A stretch of DNA of 64,000 nucleotides from Marinovum sp048263515 (GCF_048263515.1 NZ_JBLXEC010000001.1:248001-312000); one strand, 5' to 3'; counted from the stretch's first letter, positions 35,500 to 43,502 are shown. The notes: generated from the letters alone by a model not told the origin. Program-made: numbers and translations.

Positions 35500-36375
35500 T
35501 CACTCGGCGGCGATGGCCTCGGCTTCGGCCGCGGTCTTGAGCACGAAGTCGAACTCGAAGTGCAGGTCGGTGCCCAGCTCCGCGGGTGCGGGTTTGAAGG
35601 TGCCGATCAGGCTCTGCTTCACCGCGAAGACGCTGTCGTCTTCCAGCCAGGCGCTGTCGGCGTCGTAGATTTGGCTGATCAACGGACGGTAGCCTTCTTT
35701 CGAGATGATGAAGTGCATGTGGCCGGGGCGGTTCGGGTGGTGCCCCATGAAGCGCAGCAACTCGCCGGCGGTTTCATCATCCGGGATCGGGTAGGGCACG
35801 GGGCGCACCGCGACAAAGGCATACTGGCCGTTTTCGTCGGTCTCGAACCGGCCGCGCAGGTTGTATTCCGGCTGATCGGGGTCGAGGTTTTCGTAGATGC
35901 CGTTGGGCGCATCTTCCCAGACGTCGATCGTCACGCCGGCGATGCCCTTGCCGTTTTCGTCCTTGATGCAGCCCTCGAAATAGGCGGTCTCTTCGTTGTC
36001 GTAGTGCTTCTGGATGATCGAGGCGCCCTTGGGCAGCACCGGGGGGTTTTCGCGGTAGAACGGCCCGAGAACCGTCGATTCACTCTCGTTGCCGTCGACC
36101 GGGTTGGTCATCATGTCGACCAGAACCTCGACGCCGAGGATATCGCCCAGCAGGATGAATTCCTGGCGGTTGTCGTCGCACAGCTTGCCGGCGCGGGCGA
36201 GGTAGTCGCAGACGAAGAGAAACTCGTCATGCTGCAGCTTCACGTCCTTGACGAAAGCATGCAGGTGCTTGACCAGGCCGGTCGCGAGTACGCGCTGGCG
36301 GTCGGTGATCTCGCCGTGTTTGCCGAGGCTGTCGATCACGACGTCGGTGATGTTGTCTTGGTTGACGATGCCCAT
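35500..36375 (-). CDS. catA: Intradiol ring-cleavage dioxygenase (catechol or hydroxyquinol 1,2-dioxygenase)
   Basis: Non-haem Fe(III) dioxygenase of 291 residues that opens catechol between its hydroxyls to cis,cis-muconate. The N-terminal helical dimerisation domain is followed by a beta-sandwich with the iron ligands: Tyr in NGIYENLDPDQ, Tyr in PVPYPIPDDE, and His-Met-His in RPGHMHFIIS. The STVLGPFYRENPP and NLRGRFETDENG segments also recall hydroxyquinol 1,2-dioxygenases, so that specificity is possible. Adjacent catB and benABCD favour catechol. The ATG at 36375 has AGGAGGAG 7 bases upstream; a frame extending 70 codons further is non-conserved. Confidence 0.83.
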   Translation of the reverse strand: MGIVNQDNITDVVIDSLGKHGEITDRQRVLATGLVKHLHAFVKDVKLQHDEFLFVCDYLARAGKLCDDNRQEFILLGDILGVEVLVDMMTNPVDGNESESTVLGPFYRENPPVLPKGASIIQKHYDNEETAYFEGCIKDENGKGIAGVTIDVWEDAPNGIYENLDPDQPEYNLRGRFETDENGQYAFVAVRPVPYPIPDDETAGELLRFMGHHPNRPGHMHFIISKEGYRPLISQIYDADSAWLEDDSVFAVKQSLIGTFKPAPAELGTDLHFEFDFVLKTAAEAEAIAAE

Positions 36376-36481
36376 GGGGTGGTTCTCCTCCTGAAGGTCT
36401 GATGTCCGGTGACGAGAGGCCGTCGGCCGCCCGTCGTGCTTCAGACATCCTCCAAATGGCCGCCGGGCCCAATGCCCGCCA

Positions 36482-36499
36482 CGGTATGGAGTGATACCG
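36482..36499. promoter_or_regulatory. Inverted repeat CGGTAT-N6-ATACCG
   Basis: Perfect 6-bp arms around GGAGTG, in the divergent gap between the catA-like gene and the SCP2-like gene. The GTAT-N6-ATAC core recurs 90 bases to the right and again before the MobA-like gene. A regulator-binding site is likely; which regulator is unknown. Confidence 0.55.
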
Positions 36500-36573
36500 G
36501 CGATGGCCCGGCGATCCCGCCACACGGGTTCCCGGTCGATCCGCAGGGGACGACGCCGACCCGACAGGGCAGA

Positions 36574-36587
36574 GTATCGGCCCATAC
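36574..36587. promoter_or_regulatory. Second GTAT-N6-ATAC repeat in the divergent promoter
   Basis: GTAT-CGGCCC-ATAC, the same core and spacing as the site at 36482, 74 bases before the SCP2-like gene. Arms are only 4 bp, so support comes from the recurrence. Confidence 0.45.
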
Positions 36588-36660
36588 CCCTGCCGGCATG
36601 GCTCTGAGGCCCGCGCCCATGGCACCACTTGCCTCACACATGACCACAATGGAGGCCAAG

Positions 36661-37041
36661 GTGATCGATACCTTCACGCAGATACAGACCCGCCTCGAGG
36701 CGACGCCGCATCTGGTGCGCCTCGGTCGATTGTTTTCCGAAACGGTGCTGATCGAGATAGACGGGGCAGAAGTCTACCTGACCTTCGAACAGGGCCGCAT
36801 CACCTCGGTCATTCCGGGCCCCAGCCGCAAGACGCCCTGGCGCTTTGCGCTGCGGACCTCGGCCGAGGCGCTGGAGAAATTCTGGCAGCCGCGGCCCGAG
36901 CCCGGCTTTCACGACATCTTTGGCTTGGTGAAGATCGGCGCAGGGCGGATCGACGGCGACATCCTTTGCCTGGTCAAGAACCTGCGTTTCTTCAAGGAGG
37001 TCCTGGGCCTCGCCCGCGCGACAGAGGAGCTGGCAGCATGA
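36661..37041 (+). CDS. SCP2-like small protein
   Basis: Protein of about 126 residues resembling the SCP-2 sterol-transfer domain: IDGAEVYLTFEQGRIT, then WRFALRTSAEALEKFWQP, then GDILCLVKNLRFFKEVL. Such domains bind hydrophobic ligands or serve as accessory modules; no catalytic role is known. A GTG start at 36661 with GGAGG 5 bases upstream is best supported; ATGs at 36640 and 36649 lack ribosome sites. The stop overlaps the hydrolase start by 4 bases, so the two proteins are made together and may form a functional pair. Confidence 0.7.
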   Translation: MIDTFTQIQTRLEATPHLVRLGRLFSETVLIEIDGAEVYLTFEQGRITSVIPGPSRKTPWRFALRTSAEALEKFWQPRPEPGFHDIFGLVKIGAGRIDGDILCLVKNLRFFKEVLGLARATEELAA

Positions 37042-37895
37042 GCATCGAACCCATCACCGGCCGTTACCTGACCGTCACCGTCGAGGGCGCGCCGCGGCGC
37101 ATCTATTTCGAGGAAGCCGGGCAGGGGCGCCCTGTCCTCTGCCTGCATACCGCAGGCGCCGACACCCGGCAGTGGCGCCATCTGATGAATGATGCCGAGA
37201 TCACCGCGTCGAACCGCCTGATCGCCTTTGACATGCCCTGGCACGGCAAATCCCTGCCGCCCGAAGGCTTCGAGACCGAGGAATACCTGCTGACCACCGA
37301 GGCCTATATCGAGACGGTGCTGGCCGTGAGCGAGGGTCTGGGGCTGGGTCGCCCGGTGCTGGCCGGCTGTTCGATGGGCGGGCGCATCGCCCTGCAACTG
37401 GCCGCGTTGCATCCCGACAGGTTCAGCGGCTTCATCGCCATCGAGGCCTCGGACTTTCAGCCCGCATGGTACGACATCGACTGGTTCCACCGCCCCGACG
37501 CCCATGGCGGCGAAATGGGCGCGGCGCTGGTCTCGGCCAATATCTCGCCCTACGCCCCATCTGCCGAGCGTTGGAACACGCTCTGGATGTTCATGCAGAG
37601 CGGCCCCGGCGTGTTTCGCGGCGATCTGAGCTTCTACACCAGGGACGACAGCCTGATTGCGCGTCTGCCGACGATCAATACCGAGCGGACGCCAGTACAT
37701 CTCATCGTCGGGGCCTATGACCTGACCTGCACGCCGGAAGATGCCGCGCGCACCGCAAGCGCCATCCCCGGGGCGACGTTGGCGGTGATGGACGAGCTCG
37801 GGCATTTCCCGATGAGCGAACACCCCGAGGGCTTCCGACCCTACTTCGTCGAGGCGCTGGAAAAGATGCCGGTGGAGGCTGCGAAAGCCGCCTGA
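37038..37895 (+). CDS. Alpha/beta hydrolase, candidate enol-lactone hydrolase
   Basis: Alpha/beta-hydrolase of 285 residues. The nucleophile elbow is AGCSMGGR (Ser about residue 113), a catalytic Asp is likely in VGAYDLTC, and the His in ELGHFPMSEHP. An oxyanion/lid region begins LHTAGADTRQW. In a catechol-pathway cluster that lacks a recognisable pcaD/catD, it could open 3-oxoadipate enol-lactone; a meta-cleavage-type or ester hydrolase is equally possible. It is coupled to the SCP2-like gene by an ATGA overlap and followed by two more rightward genes. Confidence 0.82.
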   Translation: MSIEPITGRYLTVTVEGAPRRIYFEEAGQGRPVLCLHTAGADTRQWRHLMNDAEITASNRLIAFDMPWHGKSLPPEGFETEEYLLTTEAYIETVLAVSEGLGLGRPVLAGCSMGGRIALQLAALHPDRFSGFIAIEASDFQPAWYDIDWFHRPDAHGGEMGAALVSANISPYAPSAERWNTLWMFMQSGPGVFRGDLSFYTRDDSLIARLPTINTERTPVHLIVGAYDLTCTPEDAARTASAIPGATLAVMDELGHFPMSEHPEGFRPYFVEALEKMPVEAAKAA

Positions 37896-37926
37896 CCGAT
37901 CACCCCAAGCACGCGGAGGAGGAGCC

Positions 37927-38076
37927 ATGTGCAAGAACGCCGATACCCCATGCCCCGGCTGCAGGAAACACAAGCAGGCGGAGACCGCCTGGATGTTCTT
38001 CACCGACGAAGAGCGGCAGGCGCTTAAGAGCCTGAGCAAAACACAGCCCCCGGCGCGCCCGGCTGCACAGCCTTGA
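37927..38076 (+). CDS. Small 49-residue Cys-containing protein, function unknown
   Basis: A short gene with a strong ribosome site (GGAGGAGG 4 bases before ATG). The product starts MCKNADTPCPGCRKHK, giving Cys2, Cys9 and Cys12 (CPGC motif), followed by a Lys/Gln-rich helix (TDEERQALKSLSK) and a Pro/Ala tail. The Cys motif could bind a metal or redox partner. It lies 31 bases after the hydrolase and before the BKACE gene, so it is probably co-transcribed. I recognise no family. Confidence 0.62.
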   Translation: MCKNADTPCPGCRKHKQAETAWMFFTDEERQALKSLSKTQPPARPAAQP

Positions 38077-38095
38077 GCGAAACCCGAGCCTCGAA

Positions 38096-38114
38096 GGCTG
38101 ACATCCAGTCAGCC
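38096..38114 (+). promoter_or_regulatory. Hairpin before BKACE gene
   Basis: Perfect 7-bp inverted repeat GGCTGAC / GTCAGCC, loop ATCCA, 19 bases before the ATG. It is close enough to influence translation or act as an attenuator. Confidence 0.42.
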
Positions 38115-38133
38115 CGTCAAACGGAAAAAGACC

Positions 38134-38994
38134 ATGTCCAATCCCTGTATTATCTGTGTGGCAATCACCGGCAGTCTGCCCACGAAAGCCAACAATCCCG
38201 CTGTTCCGATCACCGTATCGGAGCAGGTCGAGTCCACGCATGAAGCCTTCGAGGCGGGGGCCTCCATCGTCCACGCACATGTGCGCAACGACGACGAAAC
38301 CCCGACGTCCGACCCCGACAGGTTCGCGGCCCTGAAGGAAGGCATTGAAAAGCACTGCCCCGGCATGATCGTCCAGCTCTCGACCGGCGGTCGCTCTGGC
38401 GCAGGCCAGACGCGTGGGGGCATGCTGTCTCTGAAGCCCGACATGGCGTCGCTGTCCGTCGGCTCCAACAATTTCCCGACCCGCGTGTATGAAAACCCGC
38501 CGGAGCTGGTGGATTGGCTTGCCTCGGAGATGCTGACCTACGGCGTCAAGCCGGAGATCGAGGCCTTTGACCTGAGCCACATTCTGAAAGCAAAGGACAT
38601 GTCCGACAAGGGCCAGCTCGCCGGCACCCCCTATGTGCAGTTCGTCATGGGCGTGAAGAATGCGATGCCGGTCGATCGGGAGGTGTTCGACTACTACATT
38701 CATACGGTCAAGCGCCTGTTTGGCGCGGATGCGCCGTGGTGTGCCGCAGGCATCGGGCCCCACCAGCTCACGCTGAACGAATGGGCCATCGCCGCGGGGG
38801 GCCATGCGCGGACCGGGCTCGAGGATAACGTCCGGCTGGACCGCGACAGGCTGGCCCCCTCGAATGCGGCGCTGGTCAGTCGCGCCGCGGAAATCTGTGA
38901 CCGGTTCGACCGCCCCGTCGCCTCGTGGCAGGAGGCGCGCCGCATTCTGGGGCTGCGGATGCCTGCCGGACAGGAAGAGGGCGTCGCCGCATAA
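38134..38994 (+). CDS. BKACE-family beta-keto acid cleavage enzyme
   Basis: Zinc-dependent enzyme of 286 residues, DUF849/BKACE family, whose known reaction is beta-keto acid + acetyl-CoA giving acetoacetate + a CoA thioester. Key residues are in place: zinc ligands His47 and His49 (VHAHVRN) and Glu230, with Arg226 and Asp231 in RTGLEDN, plus QLSTGG (Ser83). These align with the 3-keto-5-aminohexanoate cleavage enzyme. In a benzoate/catechol cluster the obvious beta-keto acid is 3-oxoadipate, which would give succinyl-CoA and acetoacetate in one step. That substrate is inference. The translated start is ATG at 38134; the Shine-Dalgarno (GGAAAAAG) is moderate. Confidence 0.88.
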   Translation: MSNPCIICVAITGSLPTKANNPAVPITVSEQVESTHEAFEAGASIVHAHVRNDDETPTSDPDRFAALKEGIEKHCPGMIVQLSTGGRSGAGQTRGGMLSLKPDMASLSVGSNNFPTRVYENPPELVDWLASEMLTYGVKPEIEAFDLSHILKAKDMSDKGQLAGTPYVQFVMGVKNAMPVDREVFDYYIHTVKRLFGADAPWCAAGIGPHQLTLNEWAIAAGGHARTGLEDNVRLDRDRLAPSNAALVSRAAEICDRFDRPVASWQEARRILGLRMPAGQEEGVAA

Positions 38995-39066
38995 AGGCGG
39001 TTTGGCCGCCAGTGGCTACGGCCATCCGGGGAGGGCCATCGGGGTCTCAGTCCCCTGTCAGACGAG

Positions 39067-39097
39067 GGTCGCGCCGTCACCTAGGAACGGCGCGACC
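39067..39097. terminator. Bidirectional hairpin between convergent genes
   Basis: Perfect 11-bp inverted repeat GGTCGCGCCGT / ACGGCGCGACC with a 9-base loop between the BKACE gene and the converging hydroxylase gene. No T-tract on either side. Confidence 0.5.
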
Positions 39098-39180
39098 ATT
39101 GGATCATCTGGCGGGAAGCCCGCACCCGCGGACCGGGTCGCCGCCGGGCCTGAGCGCTGGGCAGATCGACGCTGTGTGGT

Positions 39181-41112
39181 TTACGCCTCGCCCTGCGGCT
39201 CGAATATCCCGTCAAAGAACGCCGCCAGCTCGGTGAAAGCCTCCAGCGGCAGGATGTGTGCGACATATTGATCGGGGCGCACGACAATCAGGCAGCCGTC
39301 CGTCCGGTCGATCCCGCGCATCTCGTAGATGTCGTCGCCCAGCTTGTGATCGACACAGAACACCTTTTCGAAGTCGCGCAACCCGTAGCTTCCCTTCGCC
39401 GGGCGCAGCAGCGCGGGCATGTCTTCATGGTTCAGCGATTTGAAGTCCTGCTGGAATATGGCGCGCAGATCGAAAAGGGCGTCGATGTCTTCGTCGCTTC
39501 GGGTGAACCGCCGCACGGGCGAGGCAGGATCGTTCTCCAGCCAGGCGCAAAGCCGATGGATGGCGCCACCCCCGGTTCCCGCGTCGTCCTGTCCGGCAAA
39601 GGCGTAGAGCCGCCAGCGGCCGTCGGCCTCGGCCACGTGACCAAGGTGCAGCGGCTTGGCGTCAGCCACCCGCAGCACCGGGGCCGAATGGAACCGCTTG
39701 CCGAGGATCTGCCCGGTGGCAAGCTGCTGGTATGTGGGCGCGGCAATGATGCGGGACGGCTCATACTGCACGGCAAGACCGCCGGTGAATTCCAGGTTGT
39801 CGATGAACTGCTTCTGAAAACGCGGCATGTCGGTGCCGTCAAGCTCGGATTGGCCCGGAGGCGCGCTCATGATCCGGGCCCATTTGTGGTCGGTTTCGAC
39901 CAGACGTCTTGCCTCTTCAAGCCGCTCGGCCGAGTAGCTGTGCAGCAGGCTGGCATCCGAGCGGCCGGTCAGCACATGCGCCAGCTTCCAGCCAAGGTTG
40001 AAGGTATCGCCCATCGACACGTTCATCCCCTGACCCGCTTTCGGGCTGTGCGTGTGGCAGGCGTCCCCGGCGGTGAACACCCTCGGGGTGCGCGTCGCCG
40101 TCTCGCCTTCGGGGACATCGTCGAACTTGTCCGTCAGGCGGTGGCCGATCTCGTAGATCGACCACCAGACTACCTCTTTCACGTCGATGGTGTAGGGCCG
40201 CATGATCCGGTTGGCGGCGGCGATGATATGCTCTGATGTCAGGTTCCGGTTCGCGACGCGTTCGTCGGGGTTGAGCTTGTCCAGCTCGACGTACATCCGG
40301 AACAGATAGCCGCCTTCCCGCGGGATGATCAGCACGTTGCCTTCGCTGGCCGACTGGATCAGGCATTTGCGGCGCAGGTCCGGGAAATCCGAATTCGCGA
40401 GAATGTCCATCACGCCCCAGGCCTGATGGGCGGCGTCGCCGTGCAACCTGCCGCCGATCGCCTTGCGCACATTGCTGCGCGCGCCGTCGCAGCCGACGAC
40501 GTAATTCGCCCGGACGCTCACCCTGTCGCCCGCGCTGCCGTCTTCCCTGACGTGCTCCAGCGTGACGGTCACCGGGTGGTCGTCGGTGCTCGTGTCGACC
40601 TCGAGGTCCACGACCCTCAGCCCGTAGTGCGGCTCCAGCCGGGTCGGTGACTTCTTCATCACGTCAAGGAACAGCTGGTGAATGCGCGCCTGGTTGACGA
40701 TGGTGTGCGGCATCTCGGATTGGTCATCCGCCACGTCCTGCGCGATCCCGACACGGGTGATGTGGTCGGTGTTCGCGGGATCGGGCCTCCAGAAGGACGT
40801 CTGGTTCACCCAGTAGGCCTCGCGCTTGACGGTCTCGGCAAAGCCGAAAGCCTGGAACATCTCCATCGACCGGACATTCACACCGTCCGCCTGCCCCTTT
40901 TCCATCGGGCCCTGTTTCGGCTCGACGATCATTGTCGTGATCTCGGGAAAGCCCGCCAGTTGCGCCGCAAGGCACAGCCCGGCCGGACCGCAGCCGGCTA
41001 TGAGCACGTCGACGGTCTGCGGGACCACACCGCCATGCGGGTGTTCGTGGCCGGGGGCGGGGGCCTTGATGTCCGGATCCCCGGGTCTGAATCCGTCCAC
41101 ATAATACTGCAT
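39181..41112 (-). CDS. FAD-dependent aromatic hydroxylase (3-hydroxybenzoate 4-monooxygenase/phenol hydroxylase type)
   Basis: Flavoprotein monooxygenase of 643 residues. FAD-binding GxGxxG is in IAGCGPAGLCLA (about residues 38-49), the second FAD motif is FTAGDACHTHSPKAGQGMN, and DG is in VVGCDGARSNVRKA. The C-terminal thioredoxin-like dimerisation domain is present (LRVADAKPLHLGHVAEADGRW region). The N-terminus MQYYVDGFRPGDP and overall length closely resemble MobA, which converts 3-hydroxybenzoate to protocatechuate, a better fit than fungal-type phenol hydroxylase. No protocatechuate dioxygenase gene is in the window. It has its own upstream repeat (41179) shared with the catA region. Confidence 0.87.
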   Translation of the reverse strand: MQYYVDGFRPGDPDIKAPAPGHEHPHGGVVPQTVDVLIAGCGPAGLCLAAQLAGFPEITTMIVEPKQGPMEKGQADGVNVRSMEMFQAFGFAETVKREAYWVNQTSFWRPDPANTDHITRVGIAQDVADDQSEMPHTIVNQARIHQLFLDVMKKSPTRLEPHYGLRVVDLEVDTSTDDHPVTVTLEHVREDGSAGDRVSVRANYVVGCDGARSNVRKAIGGRLHGDAAHQAWGVMDILANSDFPDLRRKCLIQSASEGNVLIIPREGGYLFRMYVELDKLNPDERVANRNLTSEHIIAAANRIMRPYTIDVKEVVWWSIYEIGHRLTDKFDDVPEGETATRTPRVFTAGDACHTHSPKAGQGMNVSMGDTFNLGWKLAHVLTGRSDASLLHSYSAERLEEARRLVETDHKWARIMSAPPGQSELDGTDMPRFQKQFIDNLEFTGGLAVQYEPSRIIAAPTYQQLATGQILGKRFHSAPVLRVADAKPLHLGHVAEADGRWRLYAFAGQDDAGTGGGAIHRLCAWLENDPASPVRRFTRSDEDIDALFDLRAIFQQDFKSLNHEDMPALLRPAKGSYGLRDFEKVFCVDHKLGDDIYEMRGIDRTDGCLIVVRPDQYVAHILPLEAFTELAAFFDGIFEPQGEA

Positions 41113-41178
41113 CGCGCTCTTCCGAATTCCGTGTTGCCTCAGACTACAGTATCTATGCCGACTGTCGCGCTTCGGAGT

Positions 41179-41196
41179 AGGTATGCATGAATACCT
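41179..41196. promoter_or_regulatory. Inverted repeat AGGTAT-N6-ATACCT before hydroxylase gene
   Basis: Perfect 6-bp arms around GCATGA, 67 bases upstream of the leftward hydroxylase start and just past the end of the CoA-transferase gene. Same core and spacing as the sites at 36482 and 36574. Confidence 0.55.
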
Positions 41197-41202
41197 TTTC
41201 GG

Positions 41203-42330
41203 TCACGCCGGGGGCGCGAACCCCATTTCTCGGGCCAGCGCCGCGCCATGTTCGTCGAGTGCCGGGCCGCGCGGACGCGGGTCGGGGCGGCGCCCGTCCA
41301 GCCGGATCGGTGCCGCCACCTGTGCCAGGGTTCCGCCGGGCTTCAGCATGTCCTGCACCTCCGGGCCGCCCTGGGCCAGCATGTCGTCCCAGCCACGGAC
41401 GCGGGCGCACCAGATGCCCTGCGGCGCGAGCCGGGCTTCCCAATAGGCGGCGTCGCGGGCGGCGAAGATCTCTTGCAGCCGCGCGCGGATGGCCTCGCGG
41501 TCGCGGAACCCGTCCAGCGCGGCGAGGTCGGGCTGGCCAAGCACGTCGGCCAGCGCCGGCATCGGGGTCATCGCCAGCGCCAGATGCCCGGTCCTTGCGC
41601 TATAGACCCCGTAGGGCGCCGCGAGGTAGCCATGGGCGGAGCCTTCGGTCATGCGCTGCGGCGGGGTGCGGCCATTGCTCATCCAGGTGGTCAGGAACTC
41701 GAACTGCAGGTCGATCAGCGCTTCCAGCAGGCTGGTCTGTACATGGGTTCCCGCGCCGGTCCTGGCTTGCCGGTAGAGCGCCGCCAGAAGCCCCTGCGCC
41801 AGACAGGCCCCGGCGGCGATGTCTGCAATCGGCAGGCCGACGGGCACCGGTCCTTGGTCGGCATTGCCGCTGAGCCACATCAGCCCGCTGCGCGCCTGCG
41901 CCAGCAGATCCTGGCCGGGCATCCCGGCCCAGTCGCCGGTTTCGCCGTAGCCCGAGATCGAGCCGTAGACCAGCCCGGGCCTGAGCTGCGCGGCGGCCTC
42001 GTAGCCCAGCCCCAATCGCTCGATCACGCCGGGGCGAAAGTTCTGGATCACCACGTCCGCCGCCTGCACCAGTGTCCTTGCGGCCGCCCGTCCTGCCTCG
42101 GTCTTCAGATCGAGTGTGATACTTTCCTTGCCGCGGTTGATGGCGTGAAACAGGGTGGATTCGCCCTCCACCCGCGTGTCGGAGACATAGTGGTGCCGAC
42201 AGAGGTCGCCGCGGTCGGGGTTTTCCACCTTGATGACCCGTGCCCCCAAGTCGAGCAGGCGGAGCGAGGCGTAGGGACCGGCCAGGAACTGGCTGAAATC
42301 CACCACGGTCACGCCGTCCAGCGGTTTCAT
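41203..42330 (-). CDS. CaiB/BaiF family (class III) CoA-transferase, copy 2
   Basis: CoA-transferase of 375 residues: VVDFSQFLAGPYASLRLLDLGA at the N-terminus (quoted in part), INRGKESITLDLK, QNFRPGVIERLGLGYE, and the catalytic Asp in MPGQDLLAQA (about residue 155). It moves CoA between organic acids without releasing free CoA. The start at 42330 overlaps the preceding CoA-transferase stop by 4 bases; the longer frame is a shadow of that gene. Two tandem paralogs may act as a heteromer or on successive acids. Confidence 0.9.
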   Translation of the reverse strand: MKPLDGVTVVDFSQFLAGPYASLRLLDLGARVIKVENPDRGDLCRHHYVSDTRVEGESTLFHAINRGKESITLDLKTEAGRAAARTLVQAADVVIQNFRPGVIERLGLGYEAAAQLRPGLVYGSISGYGETGDWAGMPGQDLLAQARSGLMWLSGNADQGPVPVGLPIADIAAGACLAQGLLAALYRQARTGAGTHVQTSLLEALIDLQFEFLTTWMSNGRTPPQRMTEGSAHGYLAAPYGVYSARTGHLALAMTPMPALADVLGQPDLAALDGFRDREAIRARLQEIFAARDAAYWEARLAPQGIWCARVRGWDDMLAQGGPEVQDMLKPGGTLAQVAAPIRLDGRRPDPRPRGPALDEHGAALAREMGFAPPA

Positions 42331-43484
42331 GCCCCGGCGGTCGCGTCGAGCGCGCCCAGCACAGCCTCGGTATCGGCCCCCAGCGTCGGCCCGGCGGTCG
42401 GGTTGCGCAGCGCCGAGCCGTCGATCCGGATCGGGCAACGGGTGGTTTTTGCCGCCTCCGTCCCGGCACGGATCTCCTGCACTGGGTCGAGCGCGGCAAA
42501 GCCCTCGGTCGCGGCAAAGCCGGGCCAATCGAGCACCTCGGCGCACCACAACCCGGCGGGCTCCAGGACATCGAGCCAGTGCCGTGTCGGCTTGCCCGCC
42601 AGCACGCGGGCGACCACCGCCTTGATCGCGTCCAGCTGCGCAAAGGCCTGATCCTGTCCGAACTCGGCAATCTCGGGGCAATCGAGCAGCTCGGCCACCC
42701 TGGCCAATGGCGCCATGGCCAGCGCCATGTGGCCATCGGAGGTCTCATAGATGCCGTAGGGGGCCGGCTGGTAGGGGTTGGCATTGCCCTGCGCGTGGCG
42801 GCGCGGCTGGCCCTCGGGATCGTTGAGGAAACAGGTGAATTGTTCAAAGGTCATGTCGATGGCCGTCGACATCAGGTCGACGTCCACCAGCCCGCCCTTG
42901 CCGGTGGTGCCGCGCCGCACGAGGCAGGCAAGGATGCCCTGCACCAGCAGGCCCGCCGTGGCGACGTCGAGCATGGCAAAGCCGGTGGGCACCGGCCCGT
43001 CGCCATCGTTGCCGTTGAGCCAGGCGATGCCGGACAGCGATTGTACCAGCAGGTCCTGCCCGGGCTTGTCCTTCCACGGGCCGTCAGCGCCATAGCCCGA
43101 GACCGCGCCGTAGACCAATCGCGGGTTCAGCGCCTTGACCGCGTCATAGCCCAGCCCGATCCGCTCCATCACGCCAGGGCGAAAGTTGTGGATCATGACG
43201 TCGGCGGTGCCGATCAGCGCCTTCACCCGCGCCAGGTCGTCGGGGTTCTTCAGATCGGCGGCAACGCTCTTCTTGCCGCGATTGAAGGTGTGGAACACGA
43301 GGCTGTCGTCGCCCATCCGCTGGTCGTTGACGACCATGGACCGGCAGAGATCGCCGCATTGGGGCCGTTCGATCTTGATCACCTCGGCGCCGAGGTCGGC
43401 CAGCCGCAGGGCCGCCACGGGCCCGGCGAGGAATTGCGCGAAGTCGAGGACGCGAAGCCCGGCAAGCGGCAGGTCGGGGGTCAT
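42327..43484 (-). CDS. CaiB/BaiF family (class III) CoA-transferase, copy 1
   Basis: CoA-transferase of 385 residues, closely parallel in motifs to its downstream neighbour: RVLDFAQFLAGPVAALRLADLGA, FNRGKKSVAADLK, HNFRPGVMERIGLGYD and catalytic Asp in KPGQDLLVQS. Both probably activate a TRAP-imported acid to its CoA ester, which the enoyl-CoA hydratase of the same operon could then hydrate. An RBS (GGAGAG) precedes the ATG, 18 bases after the IclR stop. Confidence 0.9.
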   Translation of the reverse strand: MTPDLPLAGLRVLDFAQFLAGPVAALRLADLGAEVIKIERPQCGDLCRSMVVNDQRMGDDSLVFHTFNRGKKSVAADLKNPDDLARVKALIGTADVMIHNFRPGVMERIGLGYDAVKALNPRLVYGAVSGYGADGPWKDKPGQDLLVQSLSGIAWLNGNDGDGPVPTGFAMLDVATAGLLVQGILACLVRRGTTGKGGLVDVDLMSTAIDMTFEQFTCFLNDPEGQPRRHAQGNANPYQPAPYGIYETSDGHMALAMAPLARVAELLDCPEIAEFGQDQAFAQLDAIKAVVARVLAGKPTRHWLDVLEPAGLWCAEVLDWPGFAATEGFAALDPVQEIRAGTEAAKTTRCPIRIDGSALRNPTAGPTLGADTEAVLGALDATAGA

Positions 43485-43502
43485 GGGGGTCTCTCCTTGT
43501 CG

